NCBI GenBank assembly: GCA_019802505.1
Contig: JAFMOC010000097.1
Span: 602,501 to 666,500, forward strand
Length of the DNA stretch: 64,000 nucleotides
Direction of reading: 5' to 3'
Origin: Corydoras sp. C115
Taxonomy: Eukaryota > Chordata > Actinopteri > Siluriformes > Callichthyidae
Made by a program: the position numbers and the translations under genes. How positions within the stretch are numbered: the first letter of the stretch is position 1; every line of letters starts with the position of its first letter. Below are positions 37,810-51,168 of the stretch, in pieces. The notes under the pieces are model-generated. The model was not told the DNA's origin. It saw only the letters and a list, made by a program, of their open reading frames with translations, and made no database searches.

Positions 37810-38878
37810 GCTACATGATTTATTCATTATATTATTTTTATTTATTTGAATAAAATCAGCTTATTGCCATTTAACAGATGTGCAGTAGCATTAGCTTGCA
37901 TGTAGCAATATTACTATTAAGCCTCTTAAGCAACCTCATAATTCAGAGGATCCAGCGATCCAGAATAAATCTGATTCAGATTTGGATAAATGTCTACAGC
38001 TCTGTAACAAACTCTAATAAATTTGGCCAGTTACTCACATCCAAATCTAAGAACGGCCTCTTTGCTGATGACAACACCGTAAACGTTCTTGGCGACACAT
38101 TCATATCTGCCAGCATGTTTGCTTTTGTCTGGATTTGTGATGATCAGGTTTCCACCCACTAAACTGTAATGTTCATCAGGCTGTTCCAGTAGCATGATCT
38201 CCCACTTATTATGCCACCATCTGCAATTGCAATGAAGTTTAACCATAACAGATAATTAGTTATCTTTACAAATTCTATACATTATAAAACAAGACTAAGG
38301 CTCGCAGATGCAAGATGTGGGCGACATAAGCACCAGAATAGGGTCCACACACCATCATATTCACATATAAATAAAATGGCCCAATCCGTACCGGATGTAA
38401 ATTAGTTGGGTTTTAGAATATATGCAAATTAAAAAACAATAAAGTATTACTTTATTTTGGCTGGAGGGTTGGCTCGCACTCTGCAGTTAATGGAGACTTT
38501 GTTTTCTGGTGAATCCTCTGCATACAGTGTATCTAAAGGTTCCTCTTCAAATATAGGCCCAAAACCTGTGGCCTCCTCTAATGTACAAATAAACAATTAT
38601 AATGTAAGATGCCTCACTGAAACATGTAATTCCCTTTTAGATTCTAACAATATTAAATACTACATAATTAGAAAGAAATTAATCTTACTGTCAAAAATTC
38701 TGGGCTCAAAAAAACGGGGCTTGATGGCATCTAAATAAGAGAACAGCAATTAATCATAGTTTCTTATTATAAATGTTTGAATAGGGTAAAAACCTTACAA
38801 CCAGAGTTACAAACCAGTTAATGAAAGCAAACAGATGAGGAGAAAACACAGGACCACCAGTGATGAGACCATTTTCAT
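31674..38878 (-). CDS. cntn1: Contactin-1, complete
   Basis: GPI-anchored neuronal Ig-superfamily adhesion molecule acting in axon-glia contact, partnering with CNTNAP1, neurofascin-155 and NrCAM. Exons: 38815-38878, 38689-38730, 38451-38577, 38039-38220, 37626-37721, 37262-37468, 37071-37170, 36735-36916, 36524-36648, 36316-36433, 36026-36176, 35554-35681, 35272-35444, 34993-35116, 34725-34892, 34087-34236, 33849-33919, 33527-33758, 33238-33350, 32836-33025, 32580-32695, 31848-32004, 31674-31750. They sum to 3093 nt (1030 aa; human about 1018), in phase throughout. Signal peptide 1-20; Ig1 36-138, Ig2 139-239, Ig3 240-333, Ig4 334-414, Ig5 415-507, Ig6 508-606; FN3 at 607-712, 713-813, 814-914, 915-1005; hydrophobic GPI tail 1006-1030. 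FGPIFEEEP and RRFVSQTTGNLYIA identify contactin-1. Most domains are split over two exons. It sits in the same orientation as nrcam. Confidence 0.95.
32221..32275 (-). repeat. V-SINE tail fragment in a cntn1 intron
   Basis: The minus strand reads TTGGATAAAAGTGTC then TGCTGAATGACTAAATGTAA, the LINE2-type tail of V-SINEs, without head or body. A (CA)n microsatellite follows at 32361-32398. Confidence 0.55.
33816..33840. repeat. 25-base A homopolymer in a 90-bp cntn1 intron
   Basis: An uninterrupted run of 25 A (T on the transcribed sense of cntn1) begins 8 bases inside the donor of intron 33759-33848. Confidence 0.95.
34440..34640 (-). repeat. Very degenerate SINE-like copy in a cntn1 intron
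   Basis: Landmarks such as AACACATTTACACATTCACACC and GGAAACCCACACAGATATG, then AACATGGAAACCT, follow the order of the SINE family in minus orientation, but identity is low and the ends are unclear. Confidence 0.35.
37744..37806. repeat. (TA)n microsatellite in cntn1 intron 4
   Basis: About 63 bases of alternating TA lie 23 bases upstream of the exon 37626-37721 acceptor side. Confidence 0.95.
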
Positions 38879-40020
38879 GCCCTTATCAGCAATATGGCCC
38901 TGAAAGTAAGACAAAAAAAAATGTTAGACAACTGTAATGATAATTTTCAAAGCATTTCCCTGTCATGTCTTTTTCAGTTAAAACTCTGTATTAGGAATAA
39001 TAATGATTGCTGAATCCTCCTTGTCTAGAAAGCCCTGATTTAGGTCACCATCAGCTTTAAAATGCAACAGACAGAACACAAAATAATACAACAACAGACC
39101 TCCTAAAAAAACAACACAATATGTTAAAAACAACTTACAAGACTATTGATGTCTCGTCTTCAGTCGATATAGAAATTTTCACTTTTGGATCCATGCATAT
39201 GCTTTATATATATTTTAATTGCTGAGATTACATTCAAGTGCACATAGCTTTAAGGCTGAAGACTCGACATTGAAATGTTCAGCTTTTTGTGTATTAAATT
39301 GACTCCAGGTCGAATGACAGTTCACTAAAACATACATTATGCATAAATAAGATCTGCATTAATTGTATACATTAATAATTTGAGTTGTCTGGGACCATTA
39401 GCAAACTGCCCGGGCCTATTTACTCACCTCTGCTTCATATATCTCCTAAAAACACATATTGTAGTCACCATCTATCAGCACATGTTCAGCTTCTGCAGCA
39501 GTGTAAGATTATAACTCAAGGGCAGTGAAGTCAGGGAGCCTCCACACCCAGCTGCCCCATCCTGCTGCGTCACCAACTCACGCGCAGCATCCTATATATA
39601 TTTATTTATATTTCTCATTTGCAAACAAAACTATGACTTGTCGTAAGTATATCAACATTGTAAGAGGGACCTGAAACACACGACAAATCCCGTTTAATAA
39701 AGTGACGTAATTCTTGAAGCAGAGCATCAGCTCTCAGTCCTGCATTGCGGTAAACTGTTACCGGCTCGGAACTCCGCTCTTTCTGACCAACAGCAAAATA
39801 CAGCTGCCTCTGCGCCGCAGAAAGTAAGATTAGAAATTACAATTTATTATATATTCAGACAAAAAAAAACATACCTGTGTCGCGCCTATAAACAGCAACA
39901 AAAACGCGTCTGCGTCGGGACAGGACACACGAGTGCGCGCGAGACCCCCCTCCTCCCGGTCTGATCTGATTGGCTGCCAGCTGATCCGAGAGCACGCGGA
40001 GACCGATGAACAAAAAGTGC
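38879..40020 (-). promoter_or_regulatory. cntn1: cntn1 5' UTR exons and promoter
   Basis: The first coding exon extends 5' to an acceptor at 38900-38901, giving a 21-nt UTR piece at 38879-38899. Candidate noncoding first exons end at minus-strand donors GTGAGTA (exon from 39428) and GTATG (exon from about 39869). The second lies in a CpG-rich block at about 39865-40005 with a TATAAA-like element. An inverted CCAAT box (GATTGGCTG) lies near 39968-39976, at a sensible distance. This suggests a main GC-rich promoter near 39.9 kb and perhaps an alternative one near 39.5 kb. Splice links between these pieces are inference. Confidence 0.5.
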
Positions 40021-40052
40021 ACATCCAATTTAGAAATCAGATCTATGATCTA

Positions 40053-40394
40053 GGGCGGCACGGTGGCTTAGTGCTTTAGCATGTTCTCCTCTCAGCGCTA
40101 GGGATTCCCGGTTCGAATCCCCATCTGGGTGGAGTTTCCATGTTCTCGCCGTGTCCGCGTGGGTTTCCTCCGGGTTCCTCCCACAGTCCAAAAACATGGA
40201 TCAAGTCAATTGAATTCTCCAAATTGCCCCATATAGAGTGTGTGCGTGTGAGTGAGTGTGTGCCCAGCGATGGATTGGCGCCCTGTCCTGGGTTTATCTG
40301 CCCAGCGCCCGAAATGTTCTCCCCTGGATGGGCATGGGGAACCCCACCGCGACCCTAATGAAGGATAAAGTGGGAGATAATGAATGAATGAATG
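40053..40394 (+). mobile_element. tRNA-derived SINE, full length, with 9-bp target duplication
   Basis: This is the best reference copy in the window. The head reads GGCGGCACGGTGGCTTAGTG (box-A-like) and CGGTTCGAATCCCC (box B). The body holds GTCCAAAAACATGGATCAAG and CAGCGATGGATTGGCGCCCT. The tail is GATAATGAATGAATGAATG. A 9-bp direct repeat TATGATCTA flanks it at 40044-40052 and 40395-40403. It lies upstream of cntn1. No protein is encoded. Confidence 0.82.
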
Positions 40395-40400
40395 TATGAT

Positions 40401-40422
40401 CTAAAAAGTGTACACTTTTTAG
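40401..40422. repeat. Perfect 22-bp palindrome at the SINE target site
   Basis: The two 11-base halves (CTAAAAAGTGT and its reverse complement) meet without a spacer. The palindrome overlaps the last bases of the SINE's right target duplication, so it was part of the pre-insertion site. Confidence 0.9.
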
Positions 40423-43200
40423 TGTAAGGTAAACACTTTAAATTCAAAGACAGTTTTTTTTTGTCGAGGACTTCTAAACACATTCTGTACTTTAAAGCAA
40501 ATTTTAAATTTAATTTTCGGTTTTTCATAACATAAAAATTGGATGATTGGTCTGGTGTGTGGAGGGTGAGGCCTTTAAAAATCCTAATAACGTGATTCGC
40601 ATGAAAAAAATCTTTATTTTTCAGATGTGTGCTAATATTGTTGATTGTGTTTTACACTAATACAAAAAACGACTAACAAAAAAATTACACTAATAAGTTG
40701 GACCAATAAAAGGTATTGGTATATATAATTTTGATACACATAGTCACTTTTACTACATCGAGGTGAATAAGCAAAAATTCACACCAACACACTCGGAAGT
40801 CCCCCCCCCCCCAAGGTATGGAAGTTGACCAACTAGGTGTAGACCAACCAGCTCCAGTAAAATAGCCTTAGAGCATCAGGTTTCCTTCTCTGAGTTTTCA
40901 GTTGGTGTCATACAATGTCACACAGACCATATTTTTTATTTTAAGAAGAAGTACCTTTGAACCATTTAAGGTTATTTACTGGATTAAACTGTGGAAAGAC
41001 ATGTCAATAATAAATGAAATATTGATTTGTTTTGAGACTTGGTGAAAGACTAGATTTAAAGAATAAATGGCAAGTTAAAAAAATAATAACTATGATTTAA
41101 ATATTTACTGTAGCCTGTATGTAATTAATCAAAGTGCAATGTCAGTAATTATTCTGCCATTTCATTTCTCCATTACAATTTAATTTTAGCATAAAAAAAA
41201 CAACTTTATAAATGACAGGCATGAAGAAAATCCACAGGGCAGAATAAATCAAACAGAGAACAGGTCATAGTGAACTTCTAAAACCAACATTTATATATTT
41301 AATTCATTTAAAATACAAAATATTTGGCAATTATACAGTGAGTTTATACAGTTAAACAATTTTGCAGCAATTCATGCTTTTTCATAGAGCTACAACACTG
41401 ATCAGATGGTTATATATAACATGTAAAGTATCTCAGCAGTGATTTAGTCATATGGCACAGGCACTCCAGTACATATGACACATGGTGCTGCTGTAAAAGT
41501 TTGTTTGTGGTGTCAGTCCTTTGCCAATTTAAAGTGTTTGTGAGCTGAAGTGCCAAATGGAGGTATATAAAACAGTACTGCTTTTATAAAATTGATTAAA
41601 AAAGAGGAGTAATTTGCAATGATGATGTGTTCCTCTATAACTTTCAACTGCCTACTACACAGAAATGTAAATCTACCATGAAGGTTGTAGTCACCCTTGT
41701 AAAACAGTTGAGAACACCTTTGCTTTGTATCTGTGGTTAAAAACTGAACAGAAATGAGGGTACCCTGGTCTCCTGATCCCCACATATGAGCCTGTTTCTT
41801 GTATTTACGTTCCTACTATACAAGTCTACGTGTAAAATTATTAGCAATTATATACACAATAAAAAGCAGACAGTTCTGATCTAAACTTGATGCAAGCTAA
41901 ATCATGAAATTTAAGCCCCGTTTAAAAGGCCAATCAAGCACACAACACATTGCACACATGTATAAACATACTGTATACTGTGTGAATATACAAACATGCA
42001 CAACTGAACATGCATGTTCACATAAATGCACACACACTTGTGTGAATGTGTTTGCATGAGTGACTGTGACACATAAATGTATACACACACACACACACAC
42101 ACACAATGTTCACACCAGTACACACGAGCATTAATGCGCGTACAAACACAAATGCATTAATGTCCAAGTACCTTTATGTTTTTGACCTAAATATTTAGGT
42201 AAATAAATTATTAATAGTGTTTAGGTATGAGATTTATCTGCATTAAATTGATCCAATTGTAAAATAAAAATGTCTTTCCTATCTAAGCTTATCCAATTTA
42301 AACTATAATGACCCAAAAACACACACACACACACACGTTTGTTTCTATTCATTGTGGGGACTTTACATAGCTCTTCATTCTACTTACTCATGAGACTTAC
42401 CCAAACCTTAACCATAAATACTACTATCGTATCATTAACCATAACCTAACTATAACTATAATGATACAACATATGACTTAATTACATTGCCCACAATTAC
42501 ACAAGGATCCCACAGTGCGAGAGAGTGAAGAGGTTTTGGTTCCCACAATGTTATTATAGACCTGATATTCACACACACACACTCACACATATTGTATCAC
42601 TTGCTCTTCTTGTATGGTTTAATTAATGAAGACAACTACGAAGCATGCAGAATAAAATGTGACGAGATGAAGTTTGATTTTTCTCCGATTTCTAAGAAAC
42701 TAATATAAAAGTTCCTAGCAATTTATCCCAAGATTATCGACTGGCAGTAGAATTAGCTTCTTATCCAAATTAAGCAATGCCCCGACAAGCTGGGTGGCAA
42801 TGGTTAGTTAATCAGGACTGTGACGCTGAAGTGAACGATATTAATTTTAATTGACTAAATCTTGAGGATAAAACTTGTGCATCTGATATTAAATGCACAA
42901 ATTCTCCACTACCCCAAAGCCATGCTTGTTCTGTGGAGGCTTCAGAATAACAGATTTAAGGAAGGGATGAGTGACCATAATCCATTGTTTTGTTTTTTCA
43001 AGGCACTGTGGAACTGTATGACCCAGACTGCTTTAATGTTTAACTTTCCCTGACTAATCAAGATAAATGCAACACGACAGAAGATGAAGACATATGCTAT
43101 TTGCACCCTGGTGTAATTAGCCATTCCTGCTATTTCCCCACTCATTAGCCTAAACATAGAATCTGTGACCTGACCTCATTTGAACCCACTTTGATAGCTC
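40423..43200. other. Intergenic DNA between cntn1 and nrcam, no gene seen
   Basis: No credible exon is visible. Microsatellites of CA type occur at 42082-42105 and 42318-42337. The stretch 42690-43200 is unusually free of simple repeats and contains TAATTA-type homeodomain motifs and a TGACCTGACCT direct repeat. It is a candidate noncoding regulatory element, which would need cross-species alignment to support. Confidence 0.4.
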
Positions 43201-44490
43201 AAGTCCAAATAGAGAGGTGCAATGTATTAAGTGTAAGCTAGCTCAAAAGTAACTCTCAGTTCCTCAAAATAAGGTATTAAGAAGTTAGTAGATAAGGATA
43301 GCTTATTGCTAACCTAAACAAACAACAATAACTACGTCCGTATTTGCCTACTACTTGGCGAGAATGGCTAGTGCAAATTTGCAGTATCACAGAGACAAAA
43401 CTTCCATAGATGACGTACTGAATCAGGAGACATTTTAAAGTATGTGCCTGTAGCACACTGTGCGATATCTGGATTCAACTGGAGCTAAATTATAGAATCA
43501 AGGAAAAGTAATGGGAAAGTAAAAATGTTGGACATTGAGGAGTCAGGTTTTACAGGTGTCAATAAGTCAAATAATGGTATGCTTTTTAATGCATAGAGAA
43601 ACAGTTACAGTTGAGGTGTGATGACTACATAAGTACACGTGCTGGATGTAGAATGTCTGCGGTTGAGTGGATATTACAAACTTGCTTACAAGAAGCCTAC
43701 TGCTTTACCATTGCCTTTATCTAGTGATTTTCATCTAGTATGAAAATTTGGACAGTTTATATATTTTCATTTTCAGAAATTGTTTACATGTATATTTGTG
43801 TGTGTGTGTGTGTTTTAAATTACATACAAATAGGTGCATGTTCTGAATACTTTTACACTAGTACTTTTGGTTTAGATTTGAATTAGATAAGATTAGAGCA
43901 GAATAGAGCCTTTACTCTATTTTAAAAATACGATAGTAAGGCATATGCATAATAATTCTTCTTATTGAATAAAATCGCGCATAGCCATGATGTGCCGAAA
44001 GGACCAGATCATTAAAAAAATTTATCTGAAAATAATGCAAATGAGACAAAAGCCATGCAATGAATCCATAGCACAAAAAAGTGCCTAAATACTTTAACAG
44101 GCCAATGTTCAAAAATATACTTTTTAATATCACTGTATGTTTAATAGATTTATATATACGGGTTTGCAAATAGATAAAATAGCTTTTTATTTTTTTTAAT
44201 TTTAGCAAGCTAAATTCATCCTGCATTCATTCCAACCAGGAGATTATAAAAAGGCTGACCTGATAAGTCATATAATACTGCTCTCTCCGCATTTCTGACC
44301 TCCTGTTTTTCCTTGTGCACCTCTATCATATCGCTGTCAAGTCTTTTTCAGAGGCTATATTTTGCTTTATAGTGGATGGATTGATTAGTGTTCTCTGTGT
44401 TTTGTGATTCCTGCAAGTTCACAGTGACATAAGGACATTTTGGGATGGTAACATGAAAGGAGGTGCATTTTTGAGTTCTCTCCAGGGTGA
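43201..44490 (-). other. nrcam: nrcam 3' UTR and downstream DNA
   Basis: Sequence downstream of the nrcam stop codon at 44491-44493. A minus-strand AATAAA (TTTATT at 44186-44191) is a plausible polyadenylation signal about 300 nt into the UTR. A (TG)n run occurs near 43796-43813. No other gene is seen. Confidence 0.4.
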
Positions 44491-45272
44491 CTACACAAAG
44501 GAGTTCATGGCATTAACAGGAGATGGTGCCTCTGAGCTCTCATTGCCCTCAGCTGTGTCCTTCTCCTTCTTCCCACTGTACTGACCAATAAATGATCCAT
44601 CTTCATTAAACTGGCCATCACCTCCTTCTCCATAATCCACTAGACTATCATCGCTGTCATCCCGCTTTACTGTACCATTGGATGATGTACGGCTGCCTTT
44701 TAACGGCTTGTGATCCTCTGTGTCACTGAGTAAAAGATAACAAAGCACTTTATCTAACATTATAACAAAGGAACTGTAAATTGCATATTTTACTCCACAA
44801 TGTAACTTTAAATTGTTCAAAACTATTATATATATATATACTATTAAATATTTTTTTCAAATTTAAGACACTTAATAAGGTTTGCAAAAGGTGCTGGAGC
44901 TTTATGATATTGATCCTTAACTGATCCACTCACCTGTATTCTCCAAATGTACCATCATCATCCTTCATTGGTTGAATCTCTGGGTCCTGGTGAGCCTCTT
45001 CCTTTTCTTTTACTGCATGCAACATAAAGTTTTAAAGTTAAGAGTTGATTTAGCAATAGAGCTACTAGTGATGAGATCTACCGGTGCATAATTTAGAATC
45101 ACAAAGAGATAATGTGGTTGTGGGGACAGCAAATACTTACCAGGGTATTTGCCTCCCTTACTTCTTTTGATAAAGCAAAAGATGAGAAGGACCAGGATCA
45201 ACAACGCAATGGCAGACATGAGACCAATGAACCATCCTTGTGTGGCAACATCAACCTGTTCGTTCTTCATAG
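44491..45272 (-). CDS. nrcam: nrcam segment: membrane helix and ankyrin/PDZ-binding tail
   Basis: The exon 45141-45272 encodes the juxtamembrane stretch, the helix (GLMSAIALLILVLLIFCF) and the basic stop-transfer KRSKGGKYP. Exon 44934-45012 is an acidic cytoplasmic segment. The last exon carries DDSLVDYGEGGDGQFNEDGS followed by FIGQY, whose tyrosine phosphorylation blocks ankyrin binding in L1-family proteins. The final SFV fits the class I PDZ ligand known for NrCAM. No RSLE-type insert is seen between the TM exon and the tail, as in NrCAM. Confidence 0.9.
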
Positions 45273-48200
45273 CTGCACACAAATAAAAAAAAACCACAAT
45301 GAAGGAGTAATAGTTTTATGTCACATAAATTAAATACCCATTAACATTAGCAAATTGTCTGTGCATATTATTTATGCATTTAACATGGAGGGTCAGGATG
45401 CAAAGAAAAAACATTTAAATGGTGAAAAACATAAATAATACTGCATGCAATAGTTTAGACCCTTTTCAGACACACATCACAACAGTCGTGTCAAACATGC
45501 ATAGACAGTGTTTAAAATGTTTCCATTCAGTGTTTACTACAGAACGGAACTGTTCTTATTTTAGCTTCCTCACCTGGAACAGCTATCCGGTGCTCCTCCG
45601 TGCTGTGTACCGTCACATCAGCATGATTTTTAGCCACCATACGGACCCTATATGTCATGCCTGCCTTCAAGCCCTTCAACTGATAAGTATGAGAATTGTT
45701 TACATACTCCGATTTCCAGAATTCATTACCTAAAGATAAAGGGATTGAGTGAACACAGGTAGAAGATTTAAATGATTATGTACATTTCTTAACCAGACAG
45801 TCAATGTTGCGTTGTTGCACCAGTAATGTTGCAATAATTAATAGTTAATAATATCACTTATTGAATATGCTGTATAATCAGTACAATTATTTTCTACTAA
45901 TGGCAATTTAAGGACCTGTTGTTATCTGGTATTAACATGTGTCTTGCCTCATCTAATTATAAGTAAACTTTAAGTAATGTCTATTCAATATATTCGTAAA
46001 CTAAATACATCATGATCCAAATGCATCTCAGACCAATTCTGAATCTGAATGTTCCCTAAATTATCAAATCATTATTTTAGGTGTGTTCGCTTTGTGGTGC
46101 TACAGTGATCAGATCAGACAAAACTCATGTTAACACCAGGACTGGTTGAACAGGGCCTTAATTGGGGAAAAAGATATTTAAGGATTTATAAATTACAACT
46201 ATCAACACAAGAAATATTAAAGATGTATGTATTACAAGGATGTATTAAAGATTTTCGACTGTCAAAAAAAATGTCAAAACAGAGAACAGTCTTTCAACTA
46301 GTCTTCAGACTAGAGGTATAAGAAGGTTGGTGTAACTTACTGTTGTCCAACACATATTCCACATACACATTTTTTTCCATCCCTGAGTATTCCCAATTTA
46401 GAACCGCGTGGTCATCCTCCAGTGAGATGTTAATGTTGCCAAATGCTGGGTCAACTGGATGCACTGCCCACAAAACAGAAACATTTACAAACTGAAGAAA
46501 CTGATATTTCACCCAGAATCAAAGACATTTTCATTAAGTTTGAAGATGAAAGAGTTGATTTAAATGCTTTATTTAGATAAATTAATTTATTTATTATGAA
46601 ATACTGCAACAAAGTGATTTGAATCTGGTTCATGAATTAGCTTTAAATTGTTGCAGGTCATTTTTGGTTTTGTGACTCTTTAGTCCTTAAACAGTTAATA
46701 CTTAATTATACCAGCTTAGTATAACTGACATTATATAAGACTTTTAGAAATGATTTTAATTATATGTGCATGCACTCTGAAATATGATCTTTACTTCACA
46801 GACAGTTACAAAATAAATTGGAAGTCGCTTGTAAGTCGATCAAAAATTAATCCACACTTCAGGAAAACCGGTATGAATATTTAACTTGTTTAATAGATAT
46901 GGTGTATATCATATCAGATTGGGCTAGTTAGCCTAATCAAAGATTTGTCAACATGCACACCTGAATTAGGAGTTACCTTTTTCTGTCTCTACCACAGGCT
47001 GCTGTATTAAAGCTTCAGAGAAAAGAGAACATAGAAAAAACTTTAAATAAATAAAGGTTCAGTAGCTTAAACCTACAACCATCATTGGGATAATGATACT
47101 AAAAGGAGATGCTATCAGTCACAATAGTATGACAATGTGATATTTCGAAAATGGCTTTACTATTTATTTATTTGCCCATTTGCTAAAATGATCAGGTAAA
47201 GAAGACACACACAAATATCAACACTGTATTTTTGATAGAAAGTCATGACAGGTTTATCAGTGCAAACATATCAATAGCATGGTTTTAACACGACTTTTAG
47301 TACTGGGCAATTTATAACAAACACTACAACAAACAACATATGCTTAAGTATCTCACCTTCATCCATAATAGTTATTACAGTTGAAATGGCAGGTCCTGAC
47401 CCTCTGATTGTCATAGCATTACAAGAAAAGTTGTAGCGCGTGCTGTATTTGAGAGCTTTTAATGTAACACTTGTCACATTTGGTGGTAAGATCATGCTTT
47501 CAGGTTCATCTGTACTGTTTACTATTAAAGAAAATGAAAACACACAATGAGCCATTTAACTTTATGCTAAAAGTTACTAAATATCTTCAAAGCATTGATT
47601 TAAACATGGATGTCAAAGCACCTATAGGACTTACTGGCTTGGAATTTGAGTATATAGCTGGTAATAAGCCCATTGTCCTCTACAGGTGGACCCCACTCCA
47701 ATGTCAGCATCCCCATTTTTGAACTTAATACATTCAGAAATGCAGGAGCACCTGGAACTTCAAATGATCAAAAAAACCACAAGTGGGACATAAAAACTAC
47801 ATAGACAATGCATCTGAGCACACATCTTAATCAATAAATTTAAGACTCAACACACAATAATTATATTTATTGTAATACATTTTCTGCAACCTTACCTCCC
47901 TCTGGTGTTTTAAATTGCAGGTCAGCACTAACTGGTCCATCTCCTTTCATATTAAAGGCTCTGATGTTAAGACTGTACTGGCTGTTAGAGAACAAATCAG
48001 AAAGCTGAGCTTCCGTTTCATTTCCACCAAGAATCAGGATCCTGGGGTCTTCTTGCCGGACAGTCCTGTCCCTCCAGTAGGATAGCTATAAAATAAACAC
48101 AGTTAGTTATTATTATTTAGGAACTTATATTAAATTATTTATTTTTATACATTTTAGTACACTTTTTTATGCCGTCACTAGAACGGAACAATAAAGGTAA

Positions 48201-51131
48201 TGAAACAGTAAACACATAGATAAAAAATACCTAGTAATAATCATAGCACTAAGCAAATTGCTTTACAAATTGTACCTTATATCCCAAACTTCTTCCTCTA
48301 ACAGTGGAAGGGGGGATGGGGTCCCACTGTACTATTGGTGTACTATTGTGTACCAGCACCTTCACATTCTCAGGAGCCACCATTGGTCCTGCAGGATAAC
48401 AACACATAACATCACTGTTCATAATCATAATAATATTTAATTTTTAAGAATTAAAAATCATTTTGGGCATTCATTGTGTTTTTATGTGAAAAGCTCACTG
48501 TCTTCTCCTGAGTATCCCAGCACCACTTGTGGTTTCGGGCCAGACCCATAGTCATTAACAGCTTGTACTGTGACCTCGTAGGGGGTGAAAGTGGACACTC
48601 CCGTCACTGTATAGGCAGAGGTGTTACCCACAGTTATTGCAGTCCATTTTTCATCCATATCCTTTTGTCTCCAGCTTATTTTATATTGAAGTCCAGGGCC
48701 ATTAGATTGAAGCCCCTTTAGCTCCTTTCATTAAAACACAGACAAATACATTTACAACACACATTTTTTAAAGCATATTGCAAAAGTGCTTTGATTTATA
48801 TAATAAATTTCTAATTACATAAATAATATTATGTATAGACCTTAAACCATCTTACCCTCCATGATATCACTATGTTATTTGGTTCGGTTGCAGTCACCTT
48901 AACGTCAGTTGGATTTTCATCAGGCTCTGAAATATTTTCAGCATACAACACCCTTAACATTGGGCTACATGCAAAATCTGAGTATTGAAAAGTTAAAGTG
49001 TAACTCACGAGACGGGTTGGTTCGGTACTGCTCAGAGATGTTGCTGGGTTTGCTAAGGCCCACATCATTTTGCGCCAAAACCCTAAATGAGTAGTACACA
49101 TATGGCGAGAGTTCCAAACTTTCTGTGGTGCTTGTACCTTGGACCATTGTCATATTGTACCATACACCTGGTTCATGAAGTAAGTCCTCATACTGGATCA
49201 GAAAAGCTGGAGGGTCCAAAATATATTCTATTTATTTTTCTTTTTGTATTGATTTTAGTGATAAACACTATATGGACAATACATCAATACTTGAAAGCTT
49301 TTTGAATAACTATACACACCCTGAATTGGGCTATTGTGCTCATCTCCAGGTGTCCAGGTGAGCCGCACACTGCGTTCACGCTGATCAGTTAACTCCAGAT
49401 CTTTAGGTGGGTCTGGAATCTCTGAGACATCAAGCAAAAGTCATATTATAACACAGTATGGCAAATAAAAATAAAAAAAACACAACAAAAGACAGGTAAT
49501 TAATATGCAGGGTGGTCACTGCAGACATGCACACATGAATTAATGTCTAATAGGTAATAATTCTTAATTCTAATAGGTAACATTCATAATTAAACCTAAG
49601 ACCACAATCAATATATTTCACAATCCAGTTGCCTTTTACCAGTTGGAAACAGAAAAGTGAGTAAATGAAATATTAAAAAAGTAAATAATAAATGATTTAT
49701 TAAATGTGAAAGGGGTCAGTCACATCTTTTACCATAAACAATAGGTGGAGCTGCAGTGGCCTCTTCCATCGCAAAGCAGTAAAGGCAAAGAACGTTATTG
49801 TTAGTGGCATGAAAGTTTAATTTAAGCACAATTTGCATTATTCAGGTTTGTAATAGCAATACCAGTCCTAATTATCATCCATTATGTGTTTGCAACATAC
49901 AAAGCTTAAATGTGTCATCACAGTAACTTTTGAAAACTGATTACATTATTTTAAAGACATTATTATTCTGTTACATAGTTTATTTTGTGCACTTTTATAT
50001 GTGTGGACTTGTGTATGTGAAGACATTTGGGCTTAATAAACACAGATCCAAAGAACATATTTAAAATGTAAACATTTGTGAATTTGTGAAAGTGTGCCTA
50101 ATGTAAATTATGAACAGAAGAAGAGGAAGATAAAGCAAAAGAAAACACACCGACTACAGTAAGCGAAGTGCTGGCTGAGTCCTCGTCCAGTTTTGTTTTC
50201 TGGATGCACGTATAGATGCCTTCATCTTTTTCAGTCACGTTGATGACAGTCAGAGTGTCAGAACCAACAATAAGTCTAATTATGTGAAACAAAATGCAAT
50301 GTCAGGTAAAACATTTGGATGGATTTCAAAAAAGGCAAAAAAAATTCTAATTTATATAAGATAAAATAAGATTTTCATATAAATTACTTTAATAAATTCC
50401 AAAACAGCTGATGCAACTTAAAACCTGATGAAATACATGTTAAGATATTTAAAATGAGAACCACTTTAATGGGAACCACTGTATTAACCAAATGATGAAA
50501 ATATATTTTTTTAATTCTCACAATTCTTACCGCTTATTGTTGCGTAGCTTTTCATTGTCTTTGAGCCAGGTCATGGTTGGGGTAAGACTGGGATCATGCT
50601 TCACTAAGCACTCAAATACAGCATTGTCATTCCTTTGGACCACCTTGCGTTCTGACTGTTTTACGATCCGTGTGGGCTCTAACACCAAAAGTGAAAGTAC
50701 ACTTTGATTCATACTCTTCATGGTTTCTCACTCTTTTATACTCATGTCTGCTTTCACAGTCATTTGATTCCTATTACATTATTATATACTGCATTCCAGC
50801 TTATTGAATTTAATACAACTGTACAAAGTGCTTACAAATGACTGAAGCCATGAGATAGACTTGAGATGTGCCGTATACATTTATCTCTAAAGTCTAACTA
50901 AAAGTAATTCTACGAACACACATACTACACAATATAAAGTAACCTTTACCTTTTATTTCCAGGAGGACATGATTTTCTTTGCTGCCCATGTCGTTTTCTG
51001 CCACACAGGTATATTTTCCACTGTTTAATGGCTGCACTGCATTAATTTGTAAAGTTCCATTATCATGCAAGGAATAAAGTTTGCCATCCAAGACAGCGGC
51101 CTTGCCATCTTTATACCTAAAAATACCAATG

Positions 51132-51168
<37 letters not shown>

